The notes under the pieces were generated by a model. The model saw only the letters and a program-made list of their open reading frames with translations. It searched no databases and was not told where the DNA came from. A stretch of DNA of 64,000 bases from Fulvivirga maritima (lineage in GTDB: Bacteria > Bacteroidota > Bacteroidia > Cytophagales > Cyclobacteriaceae), in the NCBI RefSeq assembly GCF_021389955.1, contig NZ_CP089980.1:743501-807500 (forward strand), written 5' to 3'. Positions within the stretch are counted from its first letter, which is position 1. The number at the start of each line of letters is the position of its first letter. Below are positions 27,662 through 37,986 of this stretch, one piece after another. A program made the translations under genes and the position numbers.

Positions 27662-29170
27662 ATGGAATCAGCTCAACTGAAGGAAGTGAAGACCCTGGGC
27701 GCACTAAAAGCTACAGGGTATACCAGTAAATCCGTAAAACAAGAGTTGCGTGATAACTTAATACAAAAAATAAAAGATAAGGAAAATGTATTTGAAGGCA
27801 TATGGGGTTATGAAGACACCGTAATACCTGATATGGAAAGAGCAATACTTTCTATGCATGACATTAACCTGCTTGGTCTGCGCGGGCAGGCTAAAACACG
27901 TATGGCGCGTATGATGGTTTATCTGCTAGACGAATACATACCTATTATTGATGGTTCTGAAATGAATGACGATCCTTTCAATCCTATTTCTAGATATGGA
28001 GTAGATACTATTGCAGAAAAAGGTGATGACACACCCATTAGCTGGCTACACAGAGAGGAACGATACAGTGAGAAACTAGCTACTCCTGATGTGTCTATTG
28101 CTGACCTGATAGGTGATGTGGATCCTATAAAAGCAGCCACTTTAAAACTTCCTTATTCTGACGAAAGAGTAATTCACTTCGGTTTAATACCCCGATCTCA
28201 CAGAGGCATATTTGTGATTAATGAAATCCCTGATCTACAGGCTAGAATTCAAGTGGCTCTCTTTAATATTTTACAAGAAGGCGATATTCAAATCAGAGGA
28301 TTTAAGGTAAGAATGCCTCTTGACATCCAGTTTGTTTTCACGGCTAACCCTGAAGACTACACCAATAGAGGAAGCATAGTAACTCCGCTAAAAGACAGGA
28401 TTGACAGCCAGATTATTACGCACTATCCTAAAGACATTACTATAGGTAGAAAAATTACTGAGCAAGAAGCTAATATTAAACCCGAGCAAAAAGATCTTGT
28501 AGAAGTTAATGACATCAGCAAAGACCTGATAGAACAAATAGCATTTGTGGCTCGTGATAGTGAATATGTAGATAGCAAAAGTGGAGTTTCTGCAAGGCTT
28601 ACTATTTCTGCCTATGAAAACCTGCTCAGTGCAGCAGAGAGACGCTCTTTGTACAATGGCGAAAAGACTCAGATAAGAGTATCTGACTTATATGGTGTAG
28701 TACCCTCAATTACCGGTAAAGTAGAGCTCGTATACGAAGGTGAGCAAGAAGGCGCTGGTATAGTAGCCAGAAACCTTGTAGGCAAAGCCATAAGATCTCA
28801 GTTTGTAGAGTACTTCCCTGATCCTGACAAAATCAGAAAGCAAAAAGGAGAGAACCCTTATAAAACTATTACTGACTGGTTTGGAGATAACCATGAAGTA
28901 GACCTGCTTAATGATTTTAATAATAAAGAGCACGAAAAAGCATTAAAAGACATTCCGGGTTTAGAGAAACTGGTAGATCAATATCATAAAAATGAAAGCT
29001 CTGCCACCAAGCTTTTCCTGATGGAGTTTGCCTTACACGGCCTGGCTGAATACAGTATGCTAAGCAGACATGAGCTGGTAAGAGGCCTGCAATTTAAAGA
29101 CTTGCTAAGCGGCATGTTTACTATGCCTGGTCCTGATGATGAGGACGAAGAGGACGATAATCATTTTTAA
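27662..29170 (+). CDS. MoxR/Mg-chelatase-type AAA ATPase
   Basis: 502 residues. The nucleotide site GLRGQAKTR replaces the usual GK of Walker A by AK. Walker B is GIFVINEIPDL; sensor 1 is FVFTANPEDYTNRG; then the arginine-rich lid. The layout resembles the Mg-chelatase I subunit. The C-terminus is strongly acidic (DDEDEEDD). It pairs with the VWA gene upstream. Ring-shaped remodelling of a partner complex is the likely role; the target is unknown. Confidence 0.8.
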   Translation: MESAQLKEVKTLGALKATGYTSKSVKQELRDNLIQKIKDKENVFEGIWGYEDTVIPDMERAILSMHDINLLGLRGQAKTRMARMMVYLLDEYIPIIDGSEMNDDPFNPISRYGVDTIAEKGDDTPISWLHREERYSEKLATPDVSIADLIGDVDPIKAATLKLPYSDERVIHFGLIPRSHRGIFVINEIPDLQARIQVALFNILQEGDIQIRGFKVRMPLDIQFVFTANPEDYTNRGSIVTPLKDRIDSQIITHYPKDITIGRKITEQEANIKPEQKDLVEVNDISKDLIEQIAFVARDSEYVDSKSGVSARLTISAYENLLSAAERRSLYNGEKTQIRVSDLYGVVPSITGKVELVYEGEQEGAGIVARNLVGKAIRSQFVEYFPDPDKIRKQKGENPYKTITDWFGDNHEVDLLNDFNNKEHEKALKDIPGLEKLVDQYHKNESSATKLFLMEFALHGLAEYSMLSRHELVRGLQFKDLLSGMFTMPGPDDEDEEDDNHF

Positions 29171-29189
29171 CTATTAATGATGAGCAACA

Positions 29190-29843
29190 ATGCAACTCTC
29201 AGAGGTAAAAAGGCTCATCAGGCATGGGGAAAATGCCACGATTGAGTTCAAGACTAAAATACGGCATCCTGAGAAGGTAGTGAAAGAATTAGTGGCCTTT
29301 GCCAATACGGCAGGAGGCCACCTTTTTATTGGTGTGCATGATGATGGCAGCTTAGCAGGAGTAAAATACCCCGAAGATGAGATATTTGCCTTAGACAGAG
29401 CTATTGAAAAGTACTGCAAACCGGCATTTGAATATTCTATTTACACAGTAGACCTCACAGAAGACAGCTCCATAGTAGTCTACGAAGTGCCACCCAGTAA
29501 CAACAGGGCGCATTGCGTAGTAAACAAAGAGCTTCTACAAGGCAGACAAGCCTTTGTAAGAGTGGCAGATAGAAGCATAAAAGCCAGCAAGCACGTAAAG
29601 GAGATCCTGGATAGGCAACGTAAAAACAAAAGTATCCAGTTTAGCTTCGGAGAAAAAGAAAAGCTGCTCATGACTTATTTAGAAGATCATGAAACTATTA
29701 CCGTAAACCAGTTTAAAAAAATCTCAGGTCGCAATTATTACCAGGCTTCCAGAACATTAATACTTATGGTCCTAGCCAATGTTTTGGAAATTCACCCTAG
29801 CGAAAAAGAAGATTTTTATACTTTGAAGGGGGTGGCCGTTTAA
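29190..29843 (+). CDS. AlbA_2 (Schlafen-like) ATP-binding domain protein
   Basis: 217 residues. The AlbA_2 domain spans residues 1-130: GENATIEFKTKIRHPEKVVKELVAFANTAGG, then HLFIGVHDDGSLAGV. The C-terminal part looks like a winged helix (VNQFKKISGRNYYQASRTL). Proteins of this type often act as transcription regulators or in RNA-related stress responses. Its start is 20 bases after the AAA gene, so co-transcription is likely. Confidence 0.8.
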   Translation: MQLSEVKRLIRHGENATIEFKTKIRHPEKVVKELVAFANTAGGHLFIGVHDDGSLAGVKYPEDEIFALDRAIEKYCKPAFEYSIYTVDLTEDSSIVVYEVPPSNNRAHCVVNKELLQGRQAFVRVADRSIKASKHVKEILDRQRKNKSIQFSFGEKEKLLMTYLEDHETITVNQFKKISGRNYYQASRTLILMVLANVLEIHPSEKEDFYTLKGVAV

Positions 29844-29864
29844 GCTTTTACTAAGAAATTCTGA

Positions 29865-30272
29865 ATGGAAATTTTAAAAATCCCCCACCACCAAACCTGG
29901 GCACTAAGACATAAAGTGATGTGGCCTGATAAACCGCTGGATTATGTCAAACTAGAAAATGATGAATCAGGTTTACACTACGGTTTGTTTATAGATGGAG
30001 AGCTAACTTCCGTAATTTCATTGTTCATAGAAAACGGTACTGGTCAGTTTAGGAAATTTGCCACCCAAGCCACCGAGCAAGGTAAAGGATATGGATCACG
30101 CCTGTTGCATTTCCTATTTGAAGAAGTTCAAAACCAAAATCTGACAGAAATATGGTGCAATGCAAGAGTAGACAAAGCAGGCTTTTACCAAAAATTTGGA
30201 ATGCGAACCACTGATAAACAATTCACTAAAGGCGGTATTGACTATGTAATTATGAAACGAAACATTAAGTAA
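29865..30272 (+). CDS. GNAT-family N-acetyltransferase
   Basis: 135 residues. Motif A is RKFATQATEQGKGYGSRLLHFLFEE, with the Q-GKG-G acetyl-CoA loop, followed by EIWCNARVDKAGFYQKFGM. The start is 22 bases after the AlbA_2 gene. Substrate unknown. Confidence 0.85.
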   Translation: MEILKIPHHQTWALRHKVMWPDKPLDYVKLENDESGLHYGLFIDGELTSVISLFIENGTGQFRKFATQATEQGKGYGSRLLHFLFEEVQNQNLTEIWCNARVDKAGFYQKFGMRTTDKQFTKGGIDYVIMKRNIK

Positions 30273-30399
30273 TCTTTACTATTTCCCCGTTTCTTATTTG
30301 ATTACAAAAAATACTTAAAATCTTTCGATCGTTTATTTCCGTTTTATCCCCAGATGGTTAAATTTACCTATTGACCACTTTTTAAACGACCTACCCTTT

Positions 30400-31740
30400 A
30401 TGGCAAAAGCTCAATCCAAAGACAAGAAAATTTTTGTTTTAGACACATCAGTCATCATTTACGAACACAACTCCATCATGAACTTTGACGAGCATGATGT
30501 GGGCATACCCATCACCGTATTAGAAGAACTGGACCAGTTTAAAAAAGGAAATGACACCAAGAACTTTGAAGCCCGGGAGTTCACCCGCCTGCTTGATAAA
30601 TTAGCTCAGGGGCAGATGCTGCATAATTGGAATAACCTTAATGGAAAATCTAAAGGCAAGTTTAAAGTGCTGATGTATGCCAAAAGCAAGGTAGACGCCA
30701 ATGAAGTGTTTGATGAAGAAAAGGCTGACCATAGAATTTTGAATGCCGCCTTACAACTACAGCAGGAAAGCAAAGACAAAAAGGTGATCCTGGTATCTAA
30801 AGACATTAACCTAAGGCTAAAAGCCAAGTCACTAGGCTTGCCCGCTGAAGATTACAACACCGGAAAAGTTAAAAATGTAAGCTCTTTATATACAGGCAAA
30901 AAAATTCATGAAAAGATATCTCCTGACATGATCAATGAGCTATACGAAAAAGGCTCTTGCGATCCTAAGGAAGCATTAGGCAGTCTTAAACCTTTAAAAA
31001 ACAGCTATTACATCCTGAAAAGTGGAAAAAAATCCATTTTAGCTACCTACAATGCCATAACTGACAAGATAGAGCATGTAGAGAAAAAGGCCGTTTACGG
31101 TATCAAGCCCAGAAACGCAGAACAGACCTTCGCTATCCATGCTATACTAAACCCAGAAATAAAGCTGGTGACTATGCAAGGAGTAGCAGGAACAGGTAAA
31201 ACGCTTATTGCTTTAGCTGCCGCCTTAGAGCAAAAAAGAAGTTTTAAACAAATATACCTGGCCAGACCTATTGTGCCACTTAGCAATAAAGATATCGGTT
31301 TCTTGCCAGGAGATATAAAATCAAAGCTCAACCCATATATGGAGCCTTTGTGGGATAACCTTAAGTTTATCCAAAACCAATACCATGAGTCTGATAAGGA
31401 ATATGCAAAGCTTACTGAGATGGTCAATCAGGAAAAGCTGGTGATTACCCCACTAGCCTACATACGAGGACGGAGCTTGTCAAATATTTGCTTTATAGTA
31501 GACGAAGCTCAAAACCTGACGCCACACGAAGTGAAAACCATCATAACCCGAGCTGGCGAGAATACTAAAATCATTTTCACCGGAGATGTTTATCAGATTG
31601 ACACACCTTACCTAGATTCTCAAAGTAACGGACTGTCTTATCTGATTGACAGAGTTAAAGACCATGAATTATACGCTCATATTACATTAGAAAAAGGAGA
31701 GCGTTCTGAGCTAGCTAACCTGGCCAACGAGCTACTTTAA
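30400..31740 (+). CDS. PIN-PhoH ATPase (PhoH2-like)
   Basis: 446 residues. The N-terminal PIN nuclease domain (residues 10-145) has acidic residues in FVLDTSVIIYEH, TVLEELDQFKKG, DHRIL and SKDINLRLKA. The C-terminal PhoH helicase-type ATPase has Walker A GVAGTGKT at about residue 265, then PIVPLSNKDIGFLPGD, Walker B CFIVDEAQNL and FTGDVYQID. PhoH2-type proteins are RNA helicase/ribonucleases. Single gene with a divergent, AT-rich upstream region. Confidence 0.9.
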   Translation: MAKAQSKDKKIFVLDTSVIIYEHNSIMNFDEHDVGIPITVLEELDQFKKGNDTKNFEAREFTRLLDKLAQGQMLHNWNNLNGKSKGKFKVLMYAKSKVDANEVFDEEKADHRILNAALQLQQESKDKKVILVSKDINLRLKAKSLGLPAEDYNTGKVKNVSSLYTGKKIHEKISPDMINELYEKGSCDPKEALGSLKPLKNSYYILKSGKKSILATYNAITDKIEHVEKKAVYGIKPRNAEQTFAIHAILNPEIKLVTMQGVAGTGKTLIALAAALEQKRSFKQIYLARPIVPLSNKDIGFLPGDIKSKLNPYMEPLWDNLKFIQNQYHESDKEYAKLTEMVNQEKLVITPLAYIRGRSLSNICFIVDEAQNLTPHEVKTIITRAGENTKIIFTGDVYQIDTPYLDSQSNGLSYLIDRVKDHELYAHITLEKGERSELANLANELL

Positions 31741-31797
31741 ATAACTCAATAACACTTACTTTTTGATGTGATCAACTTTATTCAATATATTGGCAGC

Positions 31798-32631
31798 ATG
31801 AAAATTATGAAAGCCCAATGGTTGCTTATAGCACTGGTACTATTAGTTACCAGTTGCTCCAAAACAGAAAAACAAGATACTGCAGAAGAACAACCTGCAG
31901 AAAGCAAAATAGATTCTTTAAGCTATACTTTTAATGATTACACCAAAGAGTATGGAAAGTGTGATACAGATACCTCTGCTTATTGCACCAGAATTCTGTT
32001 AAATTACCCTGAATTTGACACCGAAGAACATCCTTCACAAGCCACAGCTATTAATGAACAGATAGAGTCATATGTGCTCAATCAGTTTTTCCCTGACACT
32101 GTTGAAAACAAGTCTATAGCCATGTTTGTAGAGGGTTTTATTGAAGATTACAAAGAGGTAAAAGAAGCCTTTGGTGAAGCTTTTGGCTGGTACGCTAAAA
32201 TTAACGGTAAAGTACTAAGAAATGACTCCATTTCTGTAACTATAGAGCTTACTGCAGACATCTACACTGGCGGAGCTCATGGAAGCTTTGATCTGCATTA
32301 TCTTAACTTCAATCCTTCTACCGGAGATCTGATTGACTTTGAATCTTTATTTGAGCCCAACTACAGCACCAAGCTCAATGAAATAGTAGAACAAAAATTT
32401 AGGGAGACTTATAAAATAGAGCCTGGAACGGACTTAGGAGATGAAGGTTACGAATTTGAAGATGGGCTGTACTACAACATCAATAACTTCGCCTTACTGG
32501 AAGATGGCATCAAATTTTACTATAACAGCTACGAAATAGCTCCTTACGCCAAGGGACCATCAGAAGTATTTGTAAGTTATGCGGATCTGAAAGAAATATT
32601 AAAGAAGGCGAAAGAAGATATAGTGGTGTAA
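31798..32631 (+). CDS. DUF3298/DUF4163 lipoprotein
   Basis: 277 residues from the ATG at 31798; an upstream GTG at 31768 is possible but puts extra residues ahead of the signal. Lipobox LVTSC. The protein has the DUF4163 region with TYIGGAH-like motif (DIYTGGAHGSFD) and the DUF3298 domain LNFNPSTGDLIDFESLF at the C-terminus. It resembles the RsiV-type lysozyme-binding fold. Function unknown here; probably an envelope lipoprotein. Confidence 0.78.
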   Translation: MKIMKAQWLLIALVLLVTSCSKTEKQDTAEEQPAESKIDSLSYTFNDYTKEYGKCDTDTSAYCTRILLNYPEFDTEEHPSQATAINEQIESYVLNQFFPDTVENKSIAMFVEGFIEDYKEVKEAFGEAFGWYAKINGKVLRNDSISVTIELTADIYTGGAHGSFDLHYLNFNPSTGDLIDFESLFEPNYSTKLNEIVEQKFRETYKIEPGTDLGDEGYEFEDGLYYNINNFALLEDGIKFYYNSYEIAPYAKGPSEVFVSYADLKEILKKAKEDIVV

Positions 32632-32693
32632 TAATCCCGACATCAGTTTGAAATAAAACTATTTTTAAGTAATTTCCGTTAATTATTAACACT

Positions 32694-32852
32694 ATGAGTT
32701 ACAAAGGAAATAGTCTTTCAGAAAAAGAAATAAAGGATTTGTTCAAGGATAAAAAGTTCAGTGAAACGAATAATAATGCCTTAAAAGTAGACAAAGACTA
32801 CCTTTATGACAGTCCTCAAATACAAGCGATATACGCTGACATGAAAAAATAA
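32694..32852 (+). CDS. Small hypothetical protein, 52 residues
   Basis: ATG at 32694 to TAA at 32852. Charged, cytoplasmic (MSYKGNSLSEKEIKDLF at the start, IQAIYADMKK at the end). The stop is 12 bases before the next gene's ATG, so it looks like the first cistron of a two-gene unit. Not recognised. Confidence 0.55.
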   Translation: MSYKGNSLSEKEIKDLFKDKKFSETNNNALKVDKDYLYDSPQIQAIYADMKK

Positions 32853-32864
32853 GCCACTCTCACT

Positions 32865-33570
32865 ATGAGTTGGAGCATAGTAATCCTCCCCTTGTTAGGA
32901 GGATTTTATTTTTTATCTCGATCCATGTTTTGGAGAAATCGCATTAGACGAATGCCTCGTCAGGTATTAATCTATGCATCGGGTGTTTCGGGCGCAGCTT
33001 GGGCATTTGCCACATTATTAACCTCCAAGCTACTTCAGCTATGGGATCCTTTCCACCTCATCAGGCTTACTGAAAATACAATTAAAGACTTCATTCAAAT
33101 AAATGAGCCATATGTGTATACATTAGCCTGTTCATTCTTCTTACCAGTAATTGCAACAGAGCTCTCCAATCTGGTCTTCAAAAAAAAGAGAAGATTATCA
33201 GGTATATCTGGCCATTAAAAAAACCGGAGATGAGCTTCAAAGATTACTTCTACAAGAATTTATAAATAGAAGGCCTATGTTATTCACTTTAACTAGTCAA
33301 AAAGTATACGTGGGGCTTTTAACACGGATGGGTGATCCGCATGGTGAAGATGGATTTATTAATTTAATCCCGTTATTTTCAGGATACAGAAACCAAAAAG
33401 GAAAAATGAAATTAACCACCAACTACCCTAAAGATGAAAGTAATTTTGAATTGGTAATTCCTATTGACAAAATCTTATCTGCCTCTTCATTTAACTATGA
33501 AGCCTACAAAAAATTAAACCTTTCTAAAAGACCCGTCTCCTCTATTTTCTCAAAGCTTTTTAACCAATAG
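32865..33570 (+). CDS. Hypothetical membrane protein, frameshifted
   Basis: Two hydrophobic N-terminal segments (about residues 3-18 and 38-58) and a third near VYTLACSFFLPVIA, then a soluble C-terminal domain of 130 residues. The first frame stops at 33218, the second runs to 33570. The join is an A8 run at 33180-33187; seven A gives LVFKKREDYQVYLAIKK and about 234 residues. No family recognised. The C-terminal beta-rich part (KVYVGLLTRMGDPHGEDGFINLIPLFSGYR) looks conserved rather than random. Confidence 0.7.
33180..33187 (+). other. Homopolymer frameshift site (A8)
   Basis: Eight A where seven joins the membrane segment and the soluble domain of the 32865-33570 gene. Confidence 0.75.
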
Positions 33571-33591
33571 AAAGTTGATGTTAATGTAAAA

Positions 33592-33620
33592 CACCTGCCA
33601 AGCCCATAGCCCGACAGGTG
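33592..33620. terminator. Hairpin between convergent genes
   Basis: CACCTG (33592-33597) pairs with CAGGTG (33615-33620). The T-rich tail is on the minus-strand side, serving the GH51 gene. Confidence 0.55.
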
Positions 33621-33634
33621 CATTCAAAAACGGA

Positions 33635-35170
33635 TTATTTAATTTCAAAAACCACTACTGAGAAAGGAGGTAATGACATGCTTATTTCTCCTTTTTTAGC
33701 CTTGAATTTTTTAAACTCAGCAGGCTTTATTTTCTCTGGTTGCTCAAATGTATTATGATCTTGCAACTTATCTGATGTCAGTATTTGTGCCGTTGTATTC
33801 TTAAGGTTAACACCCTCTAAATTCAGGGTAACTTCGTTAGTTTTATGAGCATCAATATTTACTACAGAGATATGGATTTTACCTTCACTGTCTTTTGATG
33901 CAGAGGCTGAAATGGCAGGTAATTTATCCTCTCCAAAAGTGTAATACTCCTCATTCATTTCTAGCGGAAGGAGTTCAGCATCCTGATGTACATTATACAT
34001 TTTCATCACCCAGTAGGTAGGTGTTAATATCATTTTCTCTTCATCTGTAAGTATCACCGCCTGCAATACATTTATGGCCTGAGCGAGGTTGGCCATTCTC
34101 ACTCTTTCTGCATGATTATTAAATACATTCAGTGTAGTACCGGCAATCATAGCATCACGCATAGTATTTTGCTGATAAAGAAAACCAGGGTTAGTGCCAG
34201 GTTCTACATCATACCAGCCACCCCATTCATCTACTACCAAAGCAATTTTCTTTTCAGGATCATATTTATCCATGATAGCGCTATGCTTCTCTACCAACTC
34301 CTCCATTTTAAGGGCTTCTCTCATGATTTTAAAATAATGCTCTTCAGAGAAAGTAGAGGCAGGGCCTTTGTTAGACCAGTCGATAACAGAATAATGATGT
34401 AAAGCCATTCCTTCGATCATATGGCTCGGAATGTTTTTCATAAGCACCTCAGTCCAGTTATAATCACCTGAACTAGCTCCTGAAGCTATTCTAAATAGAC
34501 CGCCAGGCATAAAGGTTACATACCTTCTGTATACATCAGCATAATACTCAGGAGTCATGTTACCACCACAGCCCCAAGCTTCATTACCAATTCCCCAAAA
34601 CTTCACTTTCCAAGGATTTTCTCGGCCATTTTCCAGCCTTAGTTTGGTCATGGGGCTTACTCCATCATGAGTAACATACTGCGCCCAGTCAGCTACTTCC
34701 TGCACGCTACCACTACCCACATTGGCAGAAAGATAAGGCTCTGTATCTAGTAGCTCACACATATTTAAGAAATCATGAGTCCCGAAGCTGTTATCTTCTG
34801 TAACGCCACCCCACCATTTATTAACTATGGTAGGTCTTTCATCTTTAGGACCAATACCATCTTTCCAATGATAAGTGTCTGCAAAACAGCCACCTGGCCA
34901 GCGCAGGTTAGGTATTTTTAAATCCTTTAATGCTTTTACCACATCATTTCTTACACCAGCAGTATTGGGTATCTCAGAATCCTCCCCCACATAAAATCCT
35001 CCATAGATACATCTACCCAAATGCTCAGCAAAGTGGCCGTAAATATTTTTATCGATCTTAACACCAGCCTGATCAGCCTTAATGTTAATTTTCACTTCTT
35101 CTCCCTTTTGCGCCAATAAATGAGTAGCAAACAAGCAGCAAAAAAGAATGCTTAGATTAAAAATTTTCAT
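33635..35170 (-). CDS. GH51 alpha-L-arabinofuranosidase, secreted
   Basis: 511 residues. Signal peptide to about residue 20 (LLAQ). A GH51 barrel with acid/base Glu197 in WGIGNEAWG and nucleophile Glu315 in [10 protein letters not shown], plus the N-terminal [16 protein letters not shown] and [11 protein letters not shown] motifs. A C-terminal beta-sandwich follows. It releases arabinose from plant-type polysaccharides in the periplasm or outside. No sugar-uptake genes are adjacent. Confidence 0.93.
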   Translation of the reverse strand: MKIFNLSILFCCLFATHLLAQKGEEVKINIKADQAGVKIDKNIYGHFAEHLGRCIYGGFYVGEDSEIPNTAGVRNDVVKALKDLKIPNLRWPGGCFADTYHWKDGIGPKDERPTIVNKWWGGVTEDNSFGTHDFLNMCELLDTEPYLSANVGSGSVQEVADWAQYVTHDGVSPMTKLRLENGRENPWKVKFWGIGNEAWGCGGNMTPEYYADVYRRYVTFMPGGLFRIASGASSGDYNWTEVLMKNIPSHMIEGMALHHYSVIDWSNKGPASTFSEEHYFKIMREALKMEELVEKHSAIMDKYDPEKKIALVVDEWGGWYDVEPGTNPGFLYQQNTMRDAMIAGTTLNVFNNHAERVRMANLAQAINVLQAVILTDEEKMILTPTYWVMKMYNVHQDAELLPLEMNEEYYTFGEDKLPAISASASKDSEGKIHISVVNIDAHKTNEVTLNLEGVNLKNTTAQILTSDKLQDHNTFEQPEKIKPAEFKKFKAKKGEISMSLPPFSVVVFEIK

Positions 35171-35289
35171 AGAGTTGATTTTGATTTGATATATGTGTTA
35201 AATATACACTTATAATAAAACAAGTGCCACCAAAATCACCAAACGTTTGATTCCCTATTACTTTTCTCCCTAGAAAAAAGATGCCGCAT

Positions 35290-37986
35290 TTATTTCAAAT
35301 ACTTGCTAAGTGTTTTTCTTAAAATAGACTTATCAACAGGCTTAATTAAATGCTCATCAAACCCGGCTTTTCGGGCTCTTTCAACTTTTTCCTTATTTCC
35401 CCAACCAGACTGGGATATGAAAATGGTGCCACTGGCTTCAGGAGTATTTTTTAATTTTTCACATAACTCAAACCCATCCATATCAGGCATTCCTATATCA
35501 AACAAAGCAAAATCAGGCTTAAAGGCTTTAAATTTTTTGATGGCTTCTTCACCCGTGAAAGCCGTAATTATCTGATAACCATCACTGAGAAGCATTAGCT
35601 CGTACATCTCCACCACATCGATGTTATCATCAACAATCATTATTTTGGCCTTTTCCTTTCCCGGTAGATCCGCATCATCCTCTTCTTTAGTATCAGCATT
35701 TCCGGTAGGAGTAGTAATTGGAAGCATAACTTCAAATTCCGTTCCTTGCCCTTCTCCTTCACTTCTAGCCATTATTTCCCCATCATGCAATGTAACCAGC
35801 TTTTCCACCAAAGTAAGGCCTATACCCAGACCTCCTTTAGTTTTTGTTGAATGGGCATCTATCTGAGTGAACATAGTAAAGATAGAATCCAATTTATCTT
35901 TAGATATGCCTGCTCCATCATCTTTAATTTTCACACTCACCTGATCTCCTTGCTGTTTTACAGAAACATCTATCTGCCCTCCTATATCTGTATATTTAGC
36001 TGCATTATTAATAATATTGACAAAGACCTGAGTTAAGCGGGTATTATCTCCATATAACTCAATATCTTGTTCTGGAAGATCCAGCTTCAATTCATGATTT
36101 TTTTCTTCTAGTAACCTCTGGCAAGTTTCTACGGCATTTTTAATAATGTTATTTATAATCAATCGCTCCTTCTCTAACTTCACCTTCCCCTGGGTTATGC
36201 GAGACACATCCATGAGATCATTAATAAGAGTAGTCATATGACTCAGCTGCCTCTTCATAGTTCCTATGATTTTACTTTCCATAGGATTATTCTCCCCCTC
36301 TTCCAGCAAGGTAACTCCTACTGTAAGTGGTGTTAATGGGTTTCTTAACTCATGAGCAAGTGTGGCTAAAAACTCATTTTTATACTTGCTCTGCTGCTGT
36401 AACTGATCAATGTTTTTGCGCATGCGTTCTTGCACTTCCAGCACATGAGCCATAAACACCTTATTAAATCTCTCTGCTGTTTCTATATCATTATTATTCC
36501 ATTCTTTACTCTTATTATGTATCGTTTTTTTATGAACATTAAAAGAAGAACGCGGCATTAGCCTCTCCTTTTTGGGAGAATTAGCTGATTTTTCTTCAGG
36601 AACTCCGGCCCATTTTTCTTCTATTACCTTTTCTTTTCTAAACCAAGCAGTAAAATAGCTCTTATTTTCTACTAATGGGGCCAATAAAACGCCTCGTATA
36701 CCATTTAACTTACTTTCATCAGCAAACCATTCTCTTACATCTTGGGTCACTAAAGTTTCCTTCCCATCTTCACAACAACCATCGTATATCTGCTGTAATA
36801 CCTCTAAATCAGGTACTGTGCCCAGTTTTATTATTTCAGATTCGGTATAAAACAAAAAGCCATCAGTATCAGTCATCTCCAATACTTCCTTTTCATTATT
36901 TCTAAACACATCCACAATAGGCTGATTAGAAGAAGTTTTATCCAGCATGCTATTAATAGATCTCTCGGTGACCTTTTTTCTATTAATAGTAAGCTCCTCT
37001 TCTTTAGCATAAAGGTGCCAGCTAAAAAGTTGACTAAGATTCTCACACTCTAATCTCACATTTTGAGGAATATACCTTGGCTTTCTATTATGACAAGAAA
37101 TAATACCCCATAAATGATCATGTGTAACTAAAGACATAGACATGGAAGCTTCCAGCCCCTGATTACGCACATACTGCAAATGTATAGGCGACAAGCTTCT
37201 CAACAGAGATTTAGTCATATCTAAAGGCTCTCTTTCCCCCTCTTTTACTGAAGGAATAATTACCGATGGCTTAAGATTAACATCAGGGGTAAGCCTCACC
37301 CAATTCTTTTTATATAGGTCTCTTGCTTGTTTAGGAATATCCGAAGCAGGATACATCAGGTTCATATAAGAATCCATTTCTTCTTCCTTAGCCTCAGCTA
37401 TAACCTTACCAGTGTTATCCTGGTTAAATTTAAAAAGCACTACACGATCATATCCACTTACATATTTGATAGTGGAAACTATCTCATTGGCCATTTGAGG
37501 CAAAGATTTGAAAGTCTTAAACTTAGGAGCCACGCTAGTAGCGTATAACTTCATAAATTGACTAGCACTGTAAGCGTCACGAAATTCGCCTGCCGGCTCT
37601 AACTCCACCACCATATACTGAGAGCTTTGATAAACTACAGCATAGTAGTCTGAAGCCTTTTTATCTTTAATAAAACTGCTCTTAAGATTAAATTGTATCG
37701 GTAACCTCACCCCCTGGCTCTGGGCTCTTTGATAGGTTTCTTTTAAAAAAGATACATATTCCTCTCCATCTATAAAGTCATAAAAACTACTCCCTATTAT
37801 CTGATTTTCATTTATTAGACTTTGAACATTTTCACTAATGAGACGTATTTCGCCAGATTCATAATCTAGGGCAAACAAATAGCCATAGCCTTGAATAGAC
37901 TCAGGTATATGTATAGGCTCATCTTCACAATGGTCAAATTCTAGAGAATCGATATCTAGCTGCATAGTCACTTTTGGAGAATTCAT
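35290..37986 (-). CDS. Bacteriophytochrome hybrid histidine kinase
   Basis: 898 residues. PAS domain with the bilin-attachment Cys20 in HCEDEPIHIPESIQGYG; GAF with PASDIPKQARDLYKKNW and the chromophore-contact His in SPIHLQYVRNQG; PHY; then a coiled helix and HisKA (LATLAHELRNPLTPL), HATPase (VNIINNAAKYT, KDDGAGIS, GGLGIGLTLVEKLV). A receiver domain at the end has the phospho-acceptor Asp in FALFDIGMPDMDG. It senses red/far-red light through biliverdin. No heme oxygenase gene is in the window. Confidence 0.93.
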   Translation of the reverse strand: MNSPKVTMQLDIDSLEFDHCEDEPIHIPESIQGYGYLFALDYESGEIRLISENVQSLINENQIIGSSFYDFIDGEEYVSFLKETYQRAQSQGVRLPIQFNLKSSFIKDKKASDYYAVVYQSSQYMVVELEPAGEFRDAYSASQFMKLYATSVAPKFKTFKSLPQMANEIVSTIKYVSGYDRVVLFKFNQDNTGKVIAEAKEEEMDSYMNLMYPASDIPKQARDLYKKNWVRLTPDVNLKPSVIIPSVKEGEREPLDMTKSLLRSLSPIHLQYVRNQGLEASMSMSLVTHDHLWGIISCHNRKPRYIPQNVRLECENLSQLFSWHLYAKEEELTINRKKVTERSINSMLDKTSSNQPIVDVFRNNEKEVLEMTDTDGFLFYTESEIIKLGTVPDLEVLQQIYDGCCEDGKETLVTQDVREWFADESKLNGIRGVLLAPLVENKSYFTAWFRKEKVIEEKWAGVPEEKSANSPKKERLMPRSSFNVHKKTIHNKSKEWNNNDIETAERFNKVFMAHVLEVQERMRKNIDQLQQQSKYKNEFLATLAHELRNPLTPLTVGVTLLEEGENNPMESKIIGTMKRQLSHMTTLINDLMDVSRITQGKVKLEKERLIINNIIKNAVETCQRLLEEKNHELKLDLPEQDIELYGDNTRLTQVFVNIINNAAKYTDIGGQIDVSVKQQGDQVSVKIKDDGAGISKDKLDSIFTMFTQIDAHSTKTKGGLGIGLTLVEKLVTLHDGEIMARSEGEGQGTEFEVMLPITTPTGNADTKEEDDADLPGKEKAKIMIVDDNIDVVEMYELMLLSDGYQIITAFTGEEAIKKFKAFKPDFALFDIGMPDMDGFELCEKLKNTPEASGTIFISQSGWGNKEKVERARKAGFDEHLIKPVDKSILRKTLSKYLK

